Shown here: positions 15,160-25,874 of the stretch, piece after piece
Layout of the letters: each line of letters begins with the position of its first letter
Numbering within the stretch: the stretch's first letter is position 1
Assembly (NCBI GenBank): GCA_023265995.1
Contig: JAHFSA010000001.1
Coordinates: forward strand, 248,001 to 312,000
Source: Perlucidibaca sp.
GTDB lineage: Bacteria > Pseudomonadota > Gammaproteobacteria > Pseudomonadales > Moraxellaceae
Reading direction: 5' to 3'
DNA length: 64,000 nt
Position numbers and translations under genes: made by a program
The notes under the pieces: model-generated
Seen by the model: the letters and a program-made list of their open reading frames with translations, nothing else
What the model was told of the DNA's origin: nothing
Database searches by the model: none

Positions 15160-17180
15160 GCCGTGGCCCTGACCATGACCATGGCCGGCTGCATCTCGAC
15201 CTCAGCCGCTCTCGCCTGATCTCCTGCCGCCACCGCCGGAATCCCGTTCGGCACGGGAGCCGACACGTTCTGAGGAGAGCACTGCTCCGTCAGTGGCTGG
15301 AGAAAAAGCGTGTCGACACACAGTCCGACCGCATCCATGTCCGGCTTGTAACCCGCCACCACATCACCCAGCAGGGCTTTGAGACCGGCGACATCCTGGT
15401 TGTCCCAGAGCAGCTGGAGCTGATCCAGAACCACCATCAATTCAGTCAGCGGCAGACGAATTTCACGTGCGGAGCGAATGCGCGGATGCGGCGTCACCAC
15501 CACATCACCACCGATCAGCAATTCCTCATAAAGCTTCTCGCCCGGGCGCAGACCGGTGAACAGTATCTCGATCTGCCCGCCCGGCTGCTCCGGCGAGCGC
15601 ACGGTGCGCCCGCTGAGCTGGATCATCTGCGTGGCCAGATCGACGATGCGCACCGGCTCACCCATGTCGAGCACGAAAACCTCGCCGCCCTGCCCCATGG
15701 CACCCGCCTGGATGACCAGCTGGCTGGCCTCGGGGATGGTCATGAAATAGCGCGTGATGTCGGGATGCGTGACCGTGACCGGGCCGCCGCGGGCAATCTG
15801 GGCGCGAAACAGCGGCACCACGGAACCGGAGGAGCCCAGCACATTGCCGAAGCGCACCATGACGAAACGCGTCGCCTCCGGCTGTTCGGCGGCAAGTGCC
15901 TGCAGGAACAGCTCGGCCAGTCGCTTGGAAGCACCCATGACATTGGTCGGACGCACGGCCTTGTCGGTCGACACCAGGACAAACGTCGGCACGCGCGCGG
16001 CACGGGCGGCCAATGCGGTATGCCAGGTGCCGAGAACGTTGTTGCAGAGGCCGTTGAAGGGATTGGTCTCGACCAGCGGCACATGCTTGTAGGCCGCGGC
16101 ATGGTAGACCGTATCGACCGACTGCTGGCGCATGATGCGCTCGAGGCGCCCGCCTTCGAGCACCGAGCCGAGCACCGGCATGACTTCCAGTTCGGGCCAC
16201 TGCCGGCGCAGGTCCTGCTCGATGGCGTAGAGCGCGTACTCGGTGATTTCCCAGAGAATGATCTTGCGCGGTGCGCAGGCCGCCACCTGGCGGCAGATCT
16301 CGGAGCCGATGGAGCCGCCGGCGCCGGTGACCAGCACAACCTGGCCGCGGGTATCGCGATGCAGCAGATCAAGATCGGGGGCGACCTGGTTGCGCCCGAG
16401 CAGGTCGACGATGTCGACCTCGCGCATGTCGCTGACCTGGATCTGCCCCGAAGCAAGCTGATCCACCGCCGGCATGGCGCAGACCTTGATCTGCAGATGC
16501 TCGACCTCGGCGACGATCTCGCGCAGACGCTGCGGCGACAGCGACGGCATGGCCAGCAGTATCTTCTTCACCGAAACGCGATCAAGCACGGACAGCATGT
16601 CGCGGCCGCTGCGCACGCGCAGGCCGGCGACCGTGGAGCCGATCAGTTCGGGATCATCATCGAAAAGAGCAATCGGGTGCAGCTCGGTGCTGCGCAGGGC
16701 CGAAATGAGCTGGCGCCCGGCGCGACCAGCGCCATAGACGAAGACCGGATCGCCCTGACCGCGAGTCTCCAGCGTCACCATGGCACGAATCAGGGTGCGG
16801 CTGCCCCAGAGCCAGAAGAAGGCCAGACAGGCAAAAATGAACGGCACCGTCTTGGGCAGGAAGATGGTCGGCATGAGCAGGTTCATGACCTGAAGATTGA
16901 TCGCCACCATGATCAGGCCGATCACCATGTCGCGCAGCAGCGACTCGTTGAAGGCGCGCACGACAATCTTGTAGACACCCACCAGCGACAGCATGAATAC
17001 CGTCATGAATGACAGCAGGGCATAGACGCTGGCCGGCACGGTCTCGATCGGCAGCAGGAAGCCGAGACGCAGGACATAGGCGAGGTAAAGCACCACCGGC
17101 ATGGCCAGGGCATCCATCGCCCCGAGGCCGACCTGTTTCAGTCGCCTCGGCATCAAGGACAATTTCAGGAAAAAAGACAC
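15156..17180 (-). CDS. wbpM: UDP-N-acetylglucosamine 4,6-dehydratase, membrane-bound (WbpM type)
   Basis: 674 residues. The N-terminal third has four or five membrane helices (about 20-130), followed by a CoA-binding-like Rossmann fold (YGAGRAGRQ). The SDR catalytic domain begins with VTGAGGSIGSEICRQ near residue 285. STDKAVRPTNVMGASKR carries the catalytic region of the WbpM/CapD/FlaA1 family. The enzyme removes water from UDP-GlcNAc to give the 4-keto-6-deoxy intermediate for QuiNAc- or FucNAc-type sugars. The start is GTG with GGAG eight bases upstream. It sits 15 bp after wbpL and overlaps the epimerase gene. Confidence 0.93.
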   Translation of the reverse strand: MSFFLKLSLMPRRLKQVGLGAMDALAMPVVLYLAYVLRLGFLLPIETVPASVYALLSFMTVFMLSLVGVYKIVVRAFNESLLRDMVIGLIMVAINLQVMNLLMPTIFLPKTVPFIFACLAFFWLWGSRTLIRAMVTLETRGQGDPVFVYGAGRAGRQLISALRSTELHPIALFDDDPELIGSTVAGLRVRSGRDMLSVLDRVSVKKILLAMPSLSPQRLREIVAEVEHLQIKVCAMPAVDQLASGQIQVSDMREVDIVDLLGRNQVAPDLDLLHRDTRGQVVLVTGAGGSIGSEICRQVAACAPRKIILWEITEYALYAIEQDLRRQWPELEVMPVLGSVLEGGRLERIMRQQSVDTVYHAAAYKHVPLVETNPFNGLCNNVLGTWHTALAARAARVPTFVLVSTDKAVRPTNVMGASKRLAELFLQALAAEQPEATRFVMVRFGNVLGSSGSVVPLFRAQIARGGPVTVTHPDITRYFMTIPEASQLVIQAGAMGQGGEVFVLDMGEPVRIVDLATQMIQLSGRTVRSPEQPGGQIEILFTGLRPGEKLYEELLIGGDVVVTPHPRIRSAREIRLPLTELMVVLDQLQLLWDNQDVAGLKALLGDVVAGYKPDMDAVGLCVDTLFLQPLTEQCSPQNVSAPVPNGIPAVAAGDQARAAEVEMQPAMVMVRATA

Positions 17181-17195
17181 TGGGTCCGCTCCAAA

Positions 17196-18278
17196 TCAAG
17201 GCAGTGAGCGCTGATTCCCATCCATGGCAGCTTGTTGTTCTTTATCCGGCAATCCTGCTCGGTAATACACAGCCAGTCCCAGCAGCGGAACATAGGCAAG
17301 ACACGTGGCAAGGGCTCCATCCACCCGGCCCGCGGCGACCAGCAGAGCCCAGAGGCCCAGCCAGCCGACATTGATGCACAAAACCGCCAGCGTCACCGGG
17401 CGATGCGCCCCGTGCAGGCGACTGGCCTGCTGATAGGCATGCGAGCGATGCGCCATGAACACGGCCTCGCCGCGACGCAGGCGACGCACCAGCGTCAGCG
17501 TGGCATCGACCACGAACACGCCCATGAGCAGCACCCAGCACCAGAACAGGCGACCATCGCCCCAGGCCGCCGTCAGCGCCAGGGTTGCAATGAAGAAGCC
17601 GGTGAAACCACTGCCGGCATCGCCCATGAAAATCCGCGCCGGCGGCCAGTTCCAGCACAGGAAACCGGCAGCGGCAGCCGCCAGTGCCCAGGCCGCCAGC
17701 ATCACGGCAGGAGCGGCATCGACCACACCGTGGCAGATCGCCGCCAGGACACAGACGCTGACCGCCTGCACGCCGGCAATGCCGTCGATGCCGTCCATGA
17801 AATTGAACAGGTTCAGCAGCCAGATCAGGAACAGCCAGCCCAGCGCATACCCCGCCACGCCGAGATCCCACTGCATGCCGAATACCGGCAGGACTGGCAG
17901 ACCGCCAAGCCCGTACATGACCATGGCCGCAGCCAGACCCTGAAAGAGCAATCGCCATGCCGGCGGCAGGTCACCATGGTCATCAATCAGCCCGACCACG
18001 GCCACCAGCGCGGCGGCCAGCAGCAACAGCAAAGGCAGCGCCTGTGCCGGCGCCAGCAGATGCCAGCAGCCCGCCGCCAGCAAGGTGGCCAGCACGATGG
18101 CGACACCGCCGCCACGAGGCGTCGGCACAGCATGCGAACTGCGCGCATTCGGCACATCGAGCAACTTTATTCTTATGGCGTAGCGCCTGACCGCACCTGT
18201 CGCCGCGACTGCGACGAGAAATGCGACCAGCGTCAGCAGTACTGCCCTGATCACGTGAATCAACTGCCCTGTGAACAC
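17196..18278 (-). CDS. wbpL: Polyprenyl-phosphate sugar-1-phosphate transferase (WbpL/WecA family)
   Basis: A 360-residue multi-pass membrane protein of glycosyltransferase family 4. It should load the first sugar phosphate onto undecaprenyl phosphate. Family motifs are present in order: TPRGGG, GLIDDHGDLP, the catalytic NFMDGIDGIAG, MGDAGSGFTGF, and the basic cytoplasmic HRSHAYQ. With WbpM and the epimerase next in line, the initiating residue is probably a 6-deoxy-HexNAc. The start is uncertain: the GTG used here has no Shine-Dalgarno, and a GTG eight codons inside (before IRAVLL) has a CAGGG stretch upstream. A perfect palindrome ends six bases before the assigned start. Confidence 0.9.
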   Translation of the reverse strand: MFTGQLIHVIRAVLLTLVAFLVAVAATGAVRRYAIRIKLLDVPNARSSHAVPTPRGGGVAIVLATLLAAGCWHLLAPAQALPLLLLLAAALVAVVGLIDDHGDLPPAWRLLFQGLAAAMVMYGLGGLPVLPVFGMQWDLGVAGYALGWLFLIWLLNLFNFMDGIDGIAGVQAVSVCVLAAICHGVVDAAPAVMLAAWALAAAAAGFLCWNWPPARIFMGDAGSGFTGFFIATLALTAAWGDGRLFWCWVLLMGVFVVDATLTLVRRLRRGEAVFMAHRSHAYQQASRLHGAHRPVTLAVLCINVGWLGLWALLVAAGRVDGALATCLAYVPLLGLAVYYRAGLPDKEQQAAMDGNQRSLP

Positions 18279-18283
18279 ATGTA

Positions 18284-18313
18284 ACGAAGAGTAGGAATTT
18301 ACCTACTCTTCGT
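18284..18313. repeat. Perfect 12-bp inverted repeat at the wbpL leader
   Basis: ACGAAGAGTAGG and its exact reverse complement flank a 6-nt AT-only loop. The minus-strand hairpin would end a few bases before the assigned wbpL start, where a ribosome site would lie. No T-run follows, so it is not a standard terminator of tadA. A weaker 7-bp stem (18349-18377) lies further upstream in the same leader. Confidence 0.75.
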
Positions 18314-18378
18314 AAAGAGAAAACTGCCGATTCGCGCAAATTAATCCGAGCTGGCCGCATGTAGCTGCAAGCCAGCTA

Positions 18379-18858
18379 TTACAAGGGTTTGCGCTGCTCG
18401 CGACGGGTGCGAAAGAAGTGCTGCAGAAGATCGCGCGCCTCATTTTCGAGCACACCCCCCTGCCAGGCAAAACGATGGTTGAAATAGCCGGACCTGTCCG
18501 CATCCAGCAGTTGCCGGGCACTTTGCAGCGAGCCGGCCTTGGGCTCGCTGGCGGCAAACACGACACGCGCAATGCGCGCATGCACCAGAGCGCCCACGCA
18601 CTGGGTGCAGGGCTCCAGCGTGACATAGAGCGTGCACTGCTCGAGACGGTAGTTCTGCAGCGCCTGCCCGGCGGCACGGATGGCCACTATCTCGGCATGC
18701 GCCGTGGGGTCATGGCTGGTGATGGGCTGGTTATGGCCGCTGGCGATGACGGTTTCGCCATCCGGCCCGACAATCACGGCACCGACAGGCACCTCACCCT
18801 TGGCCGCGGCGATTTCCGCTTCGGCCAGGGCAAGACGCATGAAGTGCTCGTCGTTCAT
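18379..18858 (-). CDS. tadA: tRNA-specific adenosine deaminase
   Basis: A 159-residue cytidine-deaminase-fold enzyme that converts the wobble adenosine of tRNA-Arg(ACG) to inosine. Zinc ligands and the catalytic glutamate are visible: HAE at residues 54-56 and PCTQC with cysteines 84 and 87. The reading frame is open far upstream, but the ATG at 18858 gives the family's normal N-terminus (MNDEHFMRLAL); the upstream extension overlaps guaA and is not real. It follows guaA by 11 bp and is probably co-transcribed with it. Confidence 0.94.
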   Translation of the reverse strand: MNDEHFMRLALAEAEIAAAKGEVPVGAVIVGPDGETVIASGHNQPITSHDPTAHAEIVAIRAAGQALQNYRLEQCTLYVTLEPCTQCVGALVHARIARVVFAASEPKAGSLQSARQLLDADRSGYFNHRFAWQGGVLENEARDLLQHFFRTRREQRKPL

Positions 18859-18869
18859 TGTGGCTGGTC

Positions 18870-20489
18870 TTATTCCCACTCGATGGTGGCGGGCGGCTTG
18901 CTCGATACGTCGTAGGCGACACGCGAGATGCCGGAGATCTCGTTGATGATGCGATTGGAGACCTTCTCCAGCAGCTCGTAGGGCAGATGCGCCCAGCGCG
19001 CGGTCATGAAGTCGATGGTCTCGACGGCACGCAGCGACACCACCCACTCGTAGCGGCGGCCGTCGCCGACCACACCCACCGACTTCACCGGCAGGAACAC
19101 CACGAAGGCCTGCGAGGTCTTGTGGTACCAGTCGGCCTTGTGCAGTTCTTCGAGGAAGATGTGATCGGCTTCGCGCAGGATGTCGGCGTATTCCTTCTTC
19201 ACTTCGCCGAGGATGCGCACACCCAGGCCCGGACCCGGGAACGGATGACGGTAGACCATGTCGTAAGGCAGGCCGAGGGCGAGGCCGAGCTTGCGGACCT
19301 CATCCTTGAACAGCTCGCGCAGCGGCTCCACCAGCTTCATCTTCATGTTTTCCGGCAGACCGCCGACATTGTGATGCGACTTGATGACATGGGCCTTGCC
19401 GGTCTTGCTGGCAGCGGACTCGATGACATCCGGATAGATCGTGCCCTGGGCCAGCCAGTTCACGCCACCGGCGGCGAGCTTGGAAGACTCGCGGTCGAAG
19501 ACGTCGATGAAGGTGTTGCCGATGGCCTTGCGCTTAGCTTCCGGGTCGGACACGCCGGCCAGCTTGCCGAGGAACTCGGCTTCGGCATCGACGCGGATGA
19601 CCTTGATGCCCATGTTCTGCGCGAACATGGCCATGACCTGGTCGCCTTCGTGCTTGCGCAGCAGACCGTTGTCGACGAACACGCAGGTGAGCTGGTCGCC
19701 GATGGCCTTGTGCAGCAGCGCCGCCACCACGGAGGAGTCGACACCGCCGGAGAGGCCGAGCAGGACCTGGTCGCTGCCGACCTGGGCACGGACACGGGCG
19801 ATGCTGTCCTCGATGATGTTGTCCGGCGTCCACAGCGCCTCGGTACCGCAGATCACGCGCACGAAGCGCTCGAGCAGACGGCCGCCCTGATGGGTGTGGG
19901 TGACTTCCGGATGGAACTGCACGCCGTAGAAATCGCGGGCCTCGTCGGCCATGGCGGCGATCGGGCAGCTCGGCGTGGCGGCGGTGACACGGAAGCCGTC
20001 GGGCATCGCGGTGACCTTGTCGCCATGCGACATCCAGACATCGAGCACCGGCGCGCCGTTGTCATCGCAACGATCTTCGATGCCCTGCAGGAAGGCATCG
20101 AAAGCCTGGCCGGCGGTGTTGTTGACGGCAACGCGATCGGCCTGCACGGTGACTTCGGCATAGCCGAATTCGCGCACATTGGAGCCCTCGACACGACCAC
20201 CGAGCTGCTGCGCCATGGTCTGCATGCCGTAGCAGATGCCCAGCACCGGCACGCCCAGCGTGAAGACCACGCCCGGAGCACGCGGAGTATCTTCGGCCGT
20301 CACCGTCTCCGGGCCACCGGAGAGGATGATGCCCTTGGGATTGAAGGCGCGGATCTCGTCCTCATCCATGTCAAAGGCACGCAGCTCGCAATAGACGCCG
20401 AGCTCGCGCACGCGGCGCGCGATGAGCTGGGTGTACTGGGAGCCGAAGTCCAGAATGAGGATGCGGTGGGCGTGAATGTCCTGGGTCAT
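18870..20489 (-). CDS. guaA: GMP synthase (glutamine-hydrolysing)
   Basis: 539 residues, the final step of GMP synthesis from XMP. The N-terminal class-I glutamine amidotransferase has GICYGMQ with the nucleophilic cysteine and [11 protein letters not shown] with the histidine and glutamate of the triad. The ATP-pyrophosphatase domain carries the P-loop SGGVDSSV. The C-terminal dimerisation domain ends PPATIEWE, as in the family. I chose the ATG giving [21 protein letters not shown]; the 13 upstream codons in frame have no family counterpart. It lies 88 bp after guaB in the usual guaBA order. Confidence 0.97.
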   Translation of the reverse strand: MTQDIHAHRILILDFGSQYTQLIARRVRELGVYCELRAFDMDEDEIRAFNPKGIILSGGPETVTAEDTPRAPGVVFTLGVPVLGICYGMQTMAQQLGGRVEGSNVREFGYAEVTVQADRVAVNNTAGQAFDAFLQGIEDRCDDNGAPVLDVWMSHGDKVTAMPDGFRVTAATPSCPIAAMADEARDFYGVQFHPEVTHTHQGGRLLERFVRVICGTEALWTPDNIIEDSIARVRAQVGSDQVLLGLSGGVDSSVVAALLHKAIGDQLTCVFVDNGLLRKHEGDQVMAMFAQNMGIKVIRVDAEAEFLGKLAGVSDPEAKRKAIGNTFIDVFDRESSKLAAGGVNWLAQGTIYPDVIESAASKTGKAHVIKSHHNVGGLPENMKMKLVEPLRELFKDEVRKLGLALGLPYDMVYRHPFPGPGLGVRILGEVKKEYADILREADHIFLEELHKADWYHKTSQAFVVFLPVKSVGVVGDGRRYEWVVSLRAVETIDFMTARWAHLPYELLEKVSNRIINEISGISRVAYDVSSKPPATIEWE

Positions 20490-20577
20490 GCTGCTCTCGC
20501 TGGCCTGCGTGGCAGGCGCTTTCTGCAAAACGGCAACGGGGCCCTGAAGCCCCGCTGCGGATGAATGTCGATCCGGA

Positions 20578-22071
<1,494 letters not shown>

Positions 22072-22118
22072 TCACTGACGACAGTCAGCAGGTCTCACGG
22101 GATCAAAAGTAGCCGCGC

Positions 22119-22147
22119 AGTATACATCGTCATGGCGAGTTCGTCAG
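22119..22147 (-). promoter_or_regulatory. Sigma-70 promoter of guaB
   Basis: On the minus strand CTGACG (-35) is followed after 17 bp by TATACT (-10), a near-consensus arrangement about 70 bp before the guaB ATG. On the opposite side, the palindrome AACATATGTT (about 22165-22174) lies in the xseA leader and could be an operator, but nothing else supports that. Confidence 0.7.
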
Positions 22148-22212
22148 CGCCCGGTTTTGGTGTAAACATATGTTGTACCCTTCGCCTGTCAGTCCCGAGC
22201 CTCAACATCAAC

Positions 22213-23616
22213 ATGAGTCACCCGCCCTCACCCACCGTGCTGACCGTCAGTCAGCTCAACGGCAGCGTGCGCGAGCTGCTGGAGTTCAACTACGGACGCA
22301 TCTGGCTGCGCGGCGAGATATCCAATCTGTCGGCGCCCAGCTCGGGACATCTCTATTTCACGCTCAAGGATGATGGCGCCCAGGTGCGTGCCGCCATGTT
22401 CAAGGGCGCCCGCACGGCCGCACGCCTGCAGCAGCCGCCACAGAATGGCCAGCAGGTGCTGGTGCGCGCACGTGTCAGCCTTTATGCCCCGCGCGGCGAC
22501 TATCAGCTGCTGGTCGAACACCTCGAAGATGCCGGTCGTGGCGCCTTGCAGCAGGCCTACGAGATGCTCAAGGCGCGCCTGGCCGCGGAAGGCCTGTTCG
22601 CGCCGGAGCGCAAGCGGCCGCTGCCGGTCAGCCCGCGCGGCGTGGCCGTGGTGACATCCGCCAGCGGCGCCGCCGTGCGTGACATCCTGCATGTGCTGCA
22701 GCGACGCGCGCCGGGCCTGCCGGTGAGCATCGTGCCGGTGCCGGTGCAGGGCAGCGAGGCGCCGCCGGCCATTGTCGCGGCCCTGCAATTGCTCGCCCGC
22801 CTGCATGCCAATGATTTCCGCGATGACAGCGATGTGCCGGTGCCGGCCTTCGATGTGGTCATCGTGGCCCGTGGCGGCGGATCGCTGGAGGACCTCTGGG
22901 CCTTCAATGACGAGTCGGTGGTGCGCGCGCTGGCAGCCATGCCGGTGCCGGTGGTCAGCGGCGTCGGCCACGAGATCGACTTCACCATCGCCGACTTCGT
23001 CGTCGACATGCGCGCGCCGACTCCCTCCGCCGCCGCCGAGATGGTCAGCCCGGATCAGCAGCAGTGGCGCGACCAGGTCAGTCAGGCCGGGCTGCGCCTG
23101 CAACGGGCCATGAGCCGCGAACTGCTGCGTCAGCAGCAGCGCCTGCAAGGCTTGCAGCGTCGTCTGCGCAGCCCGGCGCGCCAGCTCCAGGACCAGCGTC
23201 AGCGCCTCGACGAACTGGAGCTGCGTCTGACCGCTGCCCTGCAACGCAGCCAGCGCCTGCGCCGCCAGCAGCTCGAGCAGCTCGCCGGCCGCATCCGGGC
23301 CCAGCATCCGGCGCGCCGTCTGCAACTATTGCAGGCGCAGTTGCTGCAGTTGCGCCAGCGCGCGGAGCGCGGCCTGCGCCTGCGCCTCGACAGACATCGC
23401 CGTGATCTCGCGACACTGGCGCAGCGCGCGCAGTCGGTGAGTCCGCTGGCCGTGATCGCACGCGGCTATGCCATCGTCAGCGACGCGCAGGGCCAGGTGC
23501 TGCGTCACACCGCCGACGCCCCTGTCGGCAGCCGTATCCAGACCCGTCTCGCCGATGGCGTGCTGCACGCCACGGTAGACAGCCATCAGCCCCTGCCGGA
23601 GTTCGATCCGAAATGA
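22213..23616 (+). CDS. xseA: Exodeoxyribonuclease VII large subunit
   Basis: 467 residues of the ATP-independent single-strand nuclease ExoVII. An N-terminal OB fold (about residues 15-115, with FTLKDDGAQVRAAMF) binds ssDNA. The catalytic core includes VVTSASGAAVRDI, ARGGGSLEDLWAFND and SGVGHEIDFTIADFVVD. A long Gln/Arg-rich coiled coil follows, and the C-terminus is the family's ARGYAIV region. The frame is open across guaB antisense, so the ORF alone does not give the start; the ATG at 22213 yields the usual N-terminus, beginning near VLTVSQLNGSVR. The xseB subunit gene is not next to it. Confidence 0.95.
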   Translation: MSHPPSPTVLTVSQLNGSVRELLEFNYGRIWLRGEISNLSAPSSGHLYFTLKDDGAQVRAAMFKGARTAARLQQPPQNGQQVLVRARVSLYAPRGDYQLLVEHLEDAGRGALQQAYEMLKARLAAEGLFAPERKRPLPVSPRGVAVVTSASGAAVRDILHVLQRRAPGLPVSIVPVPVQGSEAPPAIVAALQLLARLHANDFRDDSDVPVPAFDVVIVARGGGSLEDLWAFNDESVVRALAAMPVPVVSGVGHEIDFTIADFVVDMRAPTPSAAAEMVSPDQQQWRDQVSQAGLRLQRAMSRELLRQQQRLQGLQRRLRSPARQLQDQRQRLDELELRLTAALQRSQRLRRQQLEQLAGRIRAQHPARRLQLLQAQLLQLRQRAERGLRLRLDRHRRDLATLAQRAQSVSPLAVIARGYAIVSDAQGQVLRHTADAPVGSRIQTRLADGVLHATVDSHQPLPEFDPK

Positions 23617-24590
23617 AACGTCTGCCGCTGGCAATCGCCATCAGCACACTGAGCCTGCTTGCCGGCGCCTGCGCCGCCCAGGCCACGAGCCCCGCCACCA
23701 TCCTGCCATCGGCCATGACCGCCAGCACCAGCCTGGCCGATGCCGTCGCCACGCCGCGTGCCGACATCCGCAGCGGCAGTCCGCGCAACGCCGCCATCAA
23801 CGGCGGCCTGCTGGTGCTGCCCCTGCCTGCCGATGCCCCCGCCCCGCTCTACTATCACGGGCAGCCGGTATGGACAGGCCGTCTCGCCAGCGGCAGCCAG
23901 CCGGTGGCCATCGTCGGCATCGGTCTGGAGGCTGCCGGCGAGCAGGTGCTGAGCCCGAACAAGGATGGCAGCCAGCCCGTGCTGCACTTCAATGTCACGC
24001 CGCAGAGCTATCCCGAGCAGCGTCTGGTGCTGACCGAGACCAAGTACGTCACGCCGGACCCGGAGCAGCTGGCACGCTTCGAGCGCGAAGCAGCCGAGCA
24101 GAAGACCGCCTACCGGGTCTTCACTCCCGCCACCACGAGCGCAGCGCGCTGGCCCGAATTCCGCTGGCCCCTGGTCGGCCACCTGAGCAGCCCCTTCGGC
24201 CTGCGACGCTTCTTCAACGACGAGCCACGAGCACCGCATCTCGGCCTCGACATTGCCGGCGAAACCGGCATGCCGGCCCTGGCGCCGGCGGATGGTCGCG
24301 TGGCACTGACCGGCGACTACTTCTTCAATGGCCGCACGGTCATCATCGACCATGGTCAGGGCCTCTACTCCATGCTCTGTCACTTCAGCGAGATTCTGGT
24401 CAAGCCGGGCGATGTCGTGCGCGCCGGCCAGCCTGTCGGCAAGGTCGGCTCCACCGGCCGCGCCACCGGGCCGCACCTGCACTGGACGGTAAGCCTCAAT
24501 GATGCCCGCATCGACCCTCGCTGGCTGATGCCCGGCGATGTCGCGGCAGCGCCCGTGGCAGCACCGGCACCGACAGCAGCGACACCCTGA
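23613..24590 (+). CDS. M23-family (LytM-type) metallopeptidase, exported
   Basis: 325 residues with a Sec signal peptide (about 1-24). An N-terminal region of about 150 residues precedes a C-terminal peptidase_M23 domain (about 190-310). Zinc-binding motifs are present: HLGLD (the HxxxD pair) and HLHW. It should cut peptide cross-links in cell-wall peptidoglycan in the periplasm; the exact bond is unknown. The ATG overlaps the xseA stop (ATGA), so the two are coupled. It converges on the hybrid-kinase gene with only six bases between the stops and no visible terminator. The signal sequence includes AGAC, so a lipoprotein is possible. Confidence 0.88.
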   Translation: MKRLPLAIAISTLSLLAGACAAQATSPATILPSAMTASTSLADAVATPRADIRSGSPRNAAINGGLLVLPLPADAPAPLYYHGQPVWTGRLASGSQPVAIVGIGLEAAGEQVLSPNKDGSQPVLHFNVTPQSYPEQRLVLTETKYVTPDPEQLARFEREAAEQKTAYRVFTPATTSAARWPEFRWPLVGHLSSPFGLRRFFNDEPRAPHLGLDIAGETGMPALAPADGRVALTGDYFFNGRTVIIDHGQGLYSMLCHFSEILVKPGDVVRAGQPVGKVGSTGRATGPHLHWTVSLNDARIDPRWLMPGDVAAAPVAAPAPTAATP

Positions 24591-24596
24591 CGGTCA

Positions 24597-25874
24597 TCAG
24601 CCGCCGCTGGCGATCAGCGGCGTCAGCACACTGAGCAGATGGCTGCGGCGCAGCGGCTTGTTGAGCACCGGATCAAGTCCGGCCGCCCGGTAGCTGCTGA
24701 TGCGCGCCGGATCGCTGTGCGCCGTGATGGCCACCAACGGCGGCATGTGCTGCAGCATGGCGTCCTCGCCTGCCGCGGCCATCCAGGCCTGCGCCAGGGT
24801 GGCCGCGTTCATGTCGGGCAGCTCGCCGTCGACCATGACCAGATCCCAGGGCTGCCGGCGCAGCTTCAACGCTTCCTCGCCACTGCCGGCGCATACCAGC
24901 ATCACCCCCCAGGGTTCGAGAATGCCGCGCAGCAGATGCTGACTGATGAGGTCATCCTCGATCAGCAACACACGCTTGCCACGCCATTTCGACTCGGCCC
25001 TGGCCAGCGCCCTGGCATCCCCGAGCACGCCGGTTGCCGCCGGCGGCAAGGGACTGCTGCGCAGACTGTCCTCCATGGCCCGGGCCGCGGCGCGCGCCTG
25101 CCCGAGATAGTCCTGCTGCTCGGCATCAAGCTCGGTACCGGCGAGCAGCTCGAGCATGCCCGATACACCATGCAGCGGCGTGCGGATGTCATGCGACCAC
25201 TTGCCCCAGGCCTGCTGCCTGTCCTGCTCCTCCAGCCAGCGCAGCTCCAGATCCTGCGGCAACTCCCGGCGCTCCCCGGCCTCGTCGACCTGGGCGCCGG
25301 AAAATTCGCGACCAATGCGGGTCACCACCAGCCAGGCCATGATGCCGATGAAGATCAGCGCCGACACGCCGATCAGCACGAGCTGGAAGAACAGCGCCAG
25401 CTCGCGCCGCCAGAGGCTGTCGGAGTCGAACAGGAGCTGGACCTCACCAATGATTTCACCACCGCCCTGCTCCGACTCGGCACTCAGCCAGTCATCGGGG
25501 TCCGGTACCGGGCGCGCCCGCTCGATGGGCGCGCTGAAGCGCTGGACATGGCCGCCACTGTGCGCCCAGCCGGCAAAGTCGCCGCGGATCAGCCAGGACT
25601 TGCCGGCCTGATCCAGCACCCGGATGGCGACCACGCCGGGCTGGTTCATCAGGCGTCGCAACGAGGTATCAAGCAGTCCGGGCTGATTGGAAATGATGGC
25701 GTAATCAATGCTGGCCGCGAGCTGGCTGGTCATCTGCCGGGCACTGCTCTCGTTCTGGCTGACCTGCTCGTCAAGACGGGCGAAGGTGGTCGTGGTCAGG
25801 ATCACCAGCAGCAGGCAGAAGGCCGGCACCGTCGCCAGCAGCACCAGTCTGAGTCTCAGGTGACGAGGCATCAT
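24597..25874 (-). CDS. Hybrid sensor kinase-like protein lacking the ATPase domain
   Basis: 425 residues. Membrane helices at about 9-29 and 161-183 enclose a periplasmic sensor region. Then comes a HisKA dimerisation domain with an intact H-box (SHDIRTPLHG, His228). The usual HATPase_c domain with its N, G1, F and G2 boxes is absent: about 70 residues after the H-box the receiver domain begins, with an acidic pocket (IEDD, about 305-308), phospho-acceptor aspartate 349 (MVDGELPD), Thr in AITAHS and Lys406 in NKPL. Nothing in the reading frame suggests a recent frameshift. The ATG forms TGATG with the preceding substrate-binding gene. It may take phosphate from another kinase or act as a dimer partner; this is inference. 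Confidence 0.8.
   Translation of the reverse strand: MMPRHLRLRLVLLATVPAFCLLLVILTTTTFARLDEQVSQNESSARQMTSQLAASIDYAIISNQPGLLDTSLRRLMNQPGVVAIRVLDQAGKSWLIRGDFAGWAHSGGHVQRFSAPIERARPVPDPDDWLSAESEQGGGEIIGEVQLLFDSDSLWRRELALFFQLVLIGVSALIFIGIMAWLVVTRIGREFSGAQVDEAGERRELPQDLELRWLEEQDRQQAWGKWSHDIRTPLHGVSGMLELLAGTELDAEQQDYLGQARAAARAMEDSLRSSPLPPAATGVLGDARALARAESKWRGKRVLLIEDDLISQHLLRGILEPWGVMLVCAGSGEEALKLRRQPWDLVMVDGELPDMNAATLAQAWMAAAGEDAMLQHMPPLVAITAHSDPARISSYRAAGLDPVLNKPLRRSHLLSVLTPLIASGG

Noticed and set aside
18859-19047. N-terminal extension of tadA
   Set aside because: The extra 63 codons overlap the 3' end of guaA in another frame and have no similarity to TadA proteins.
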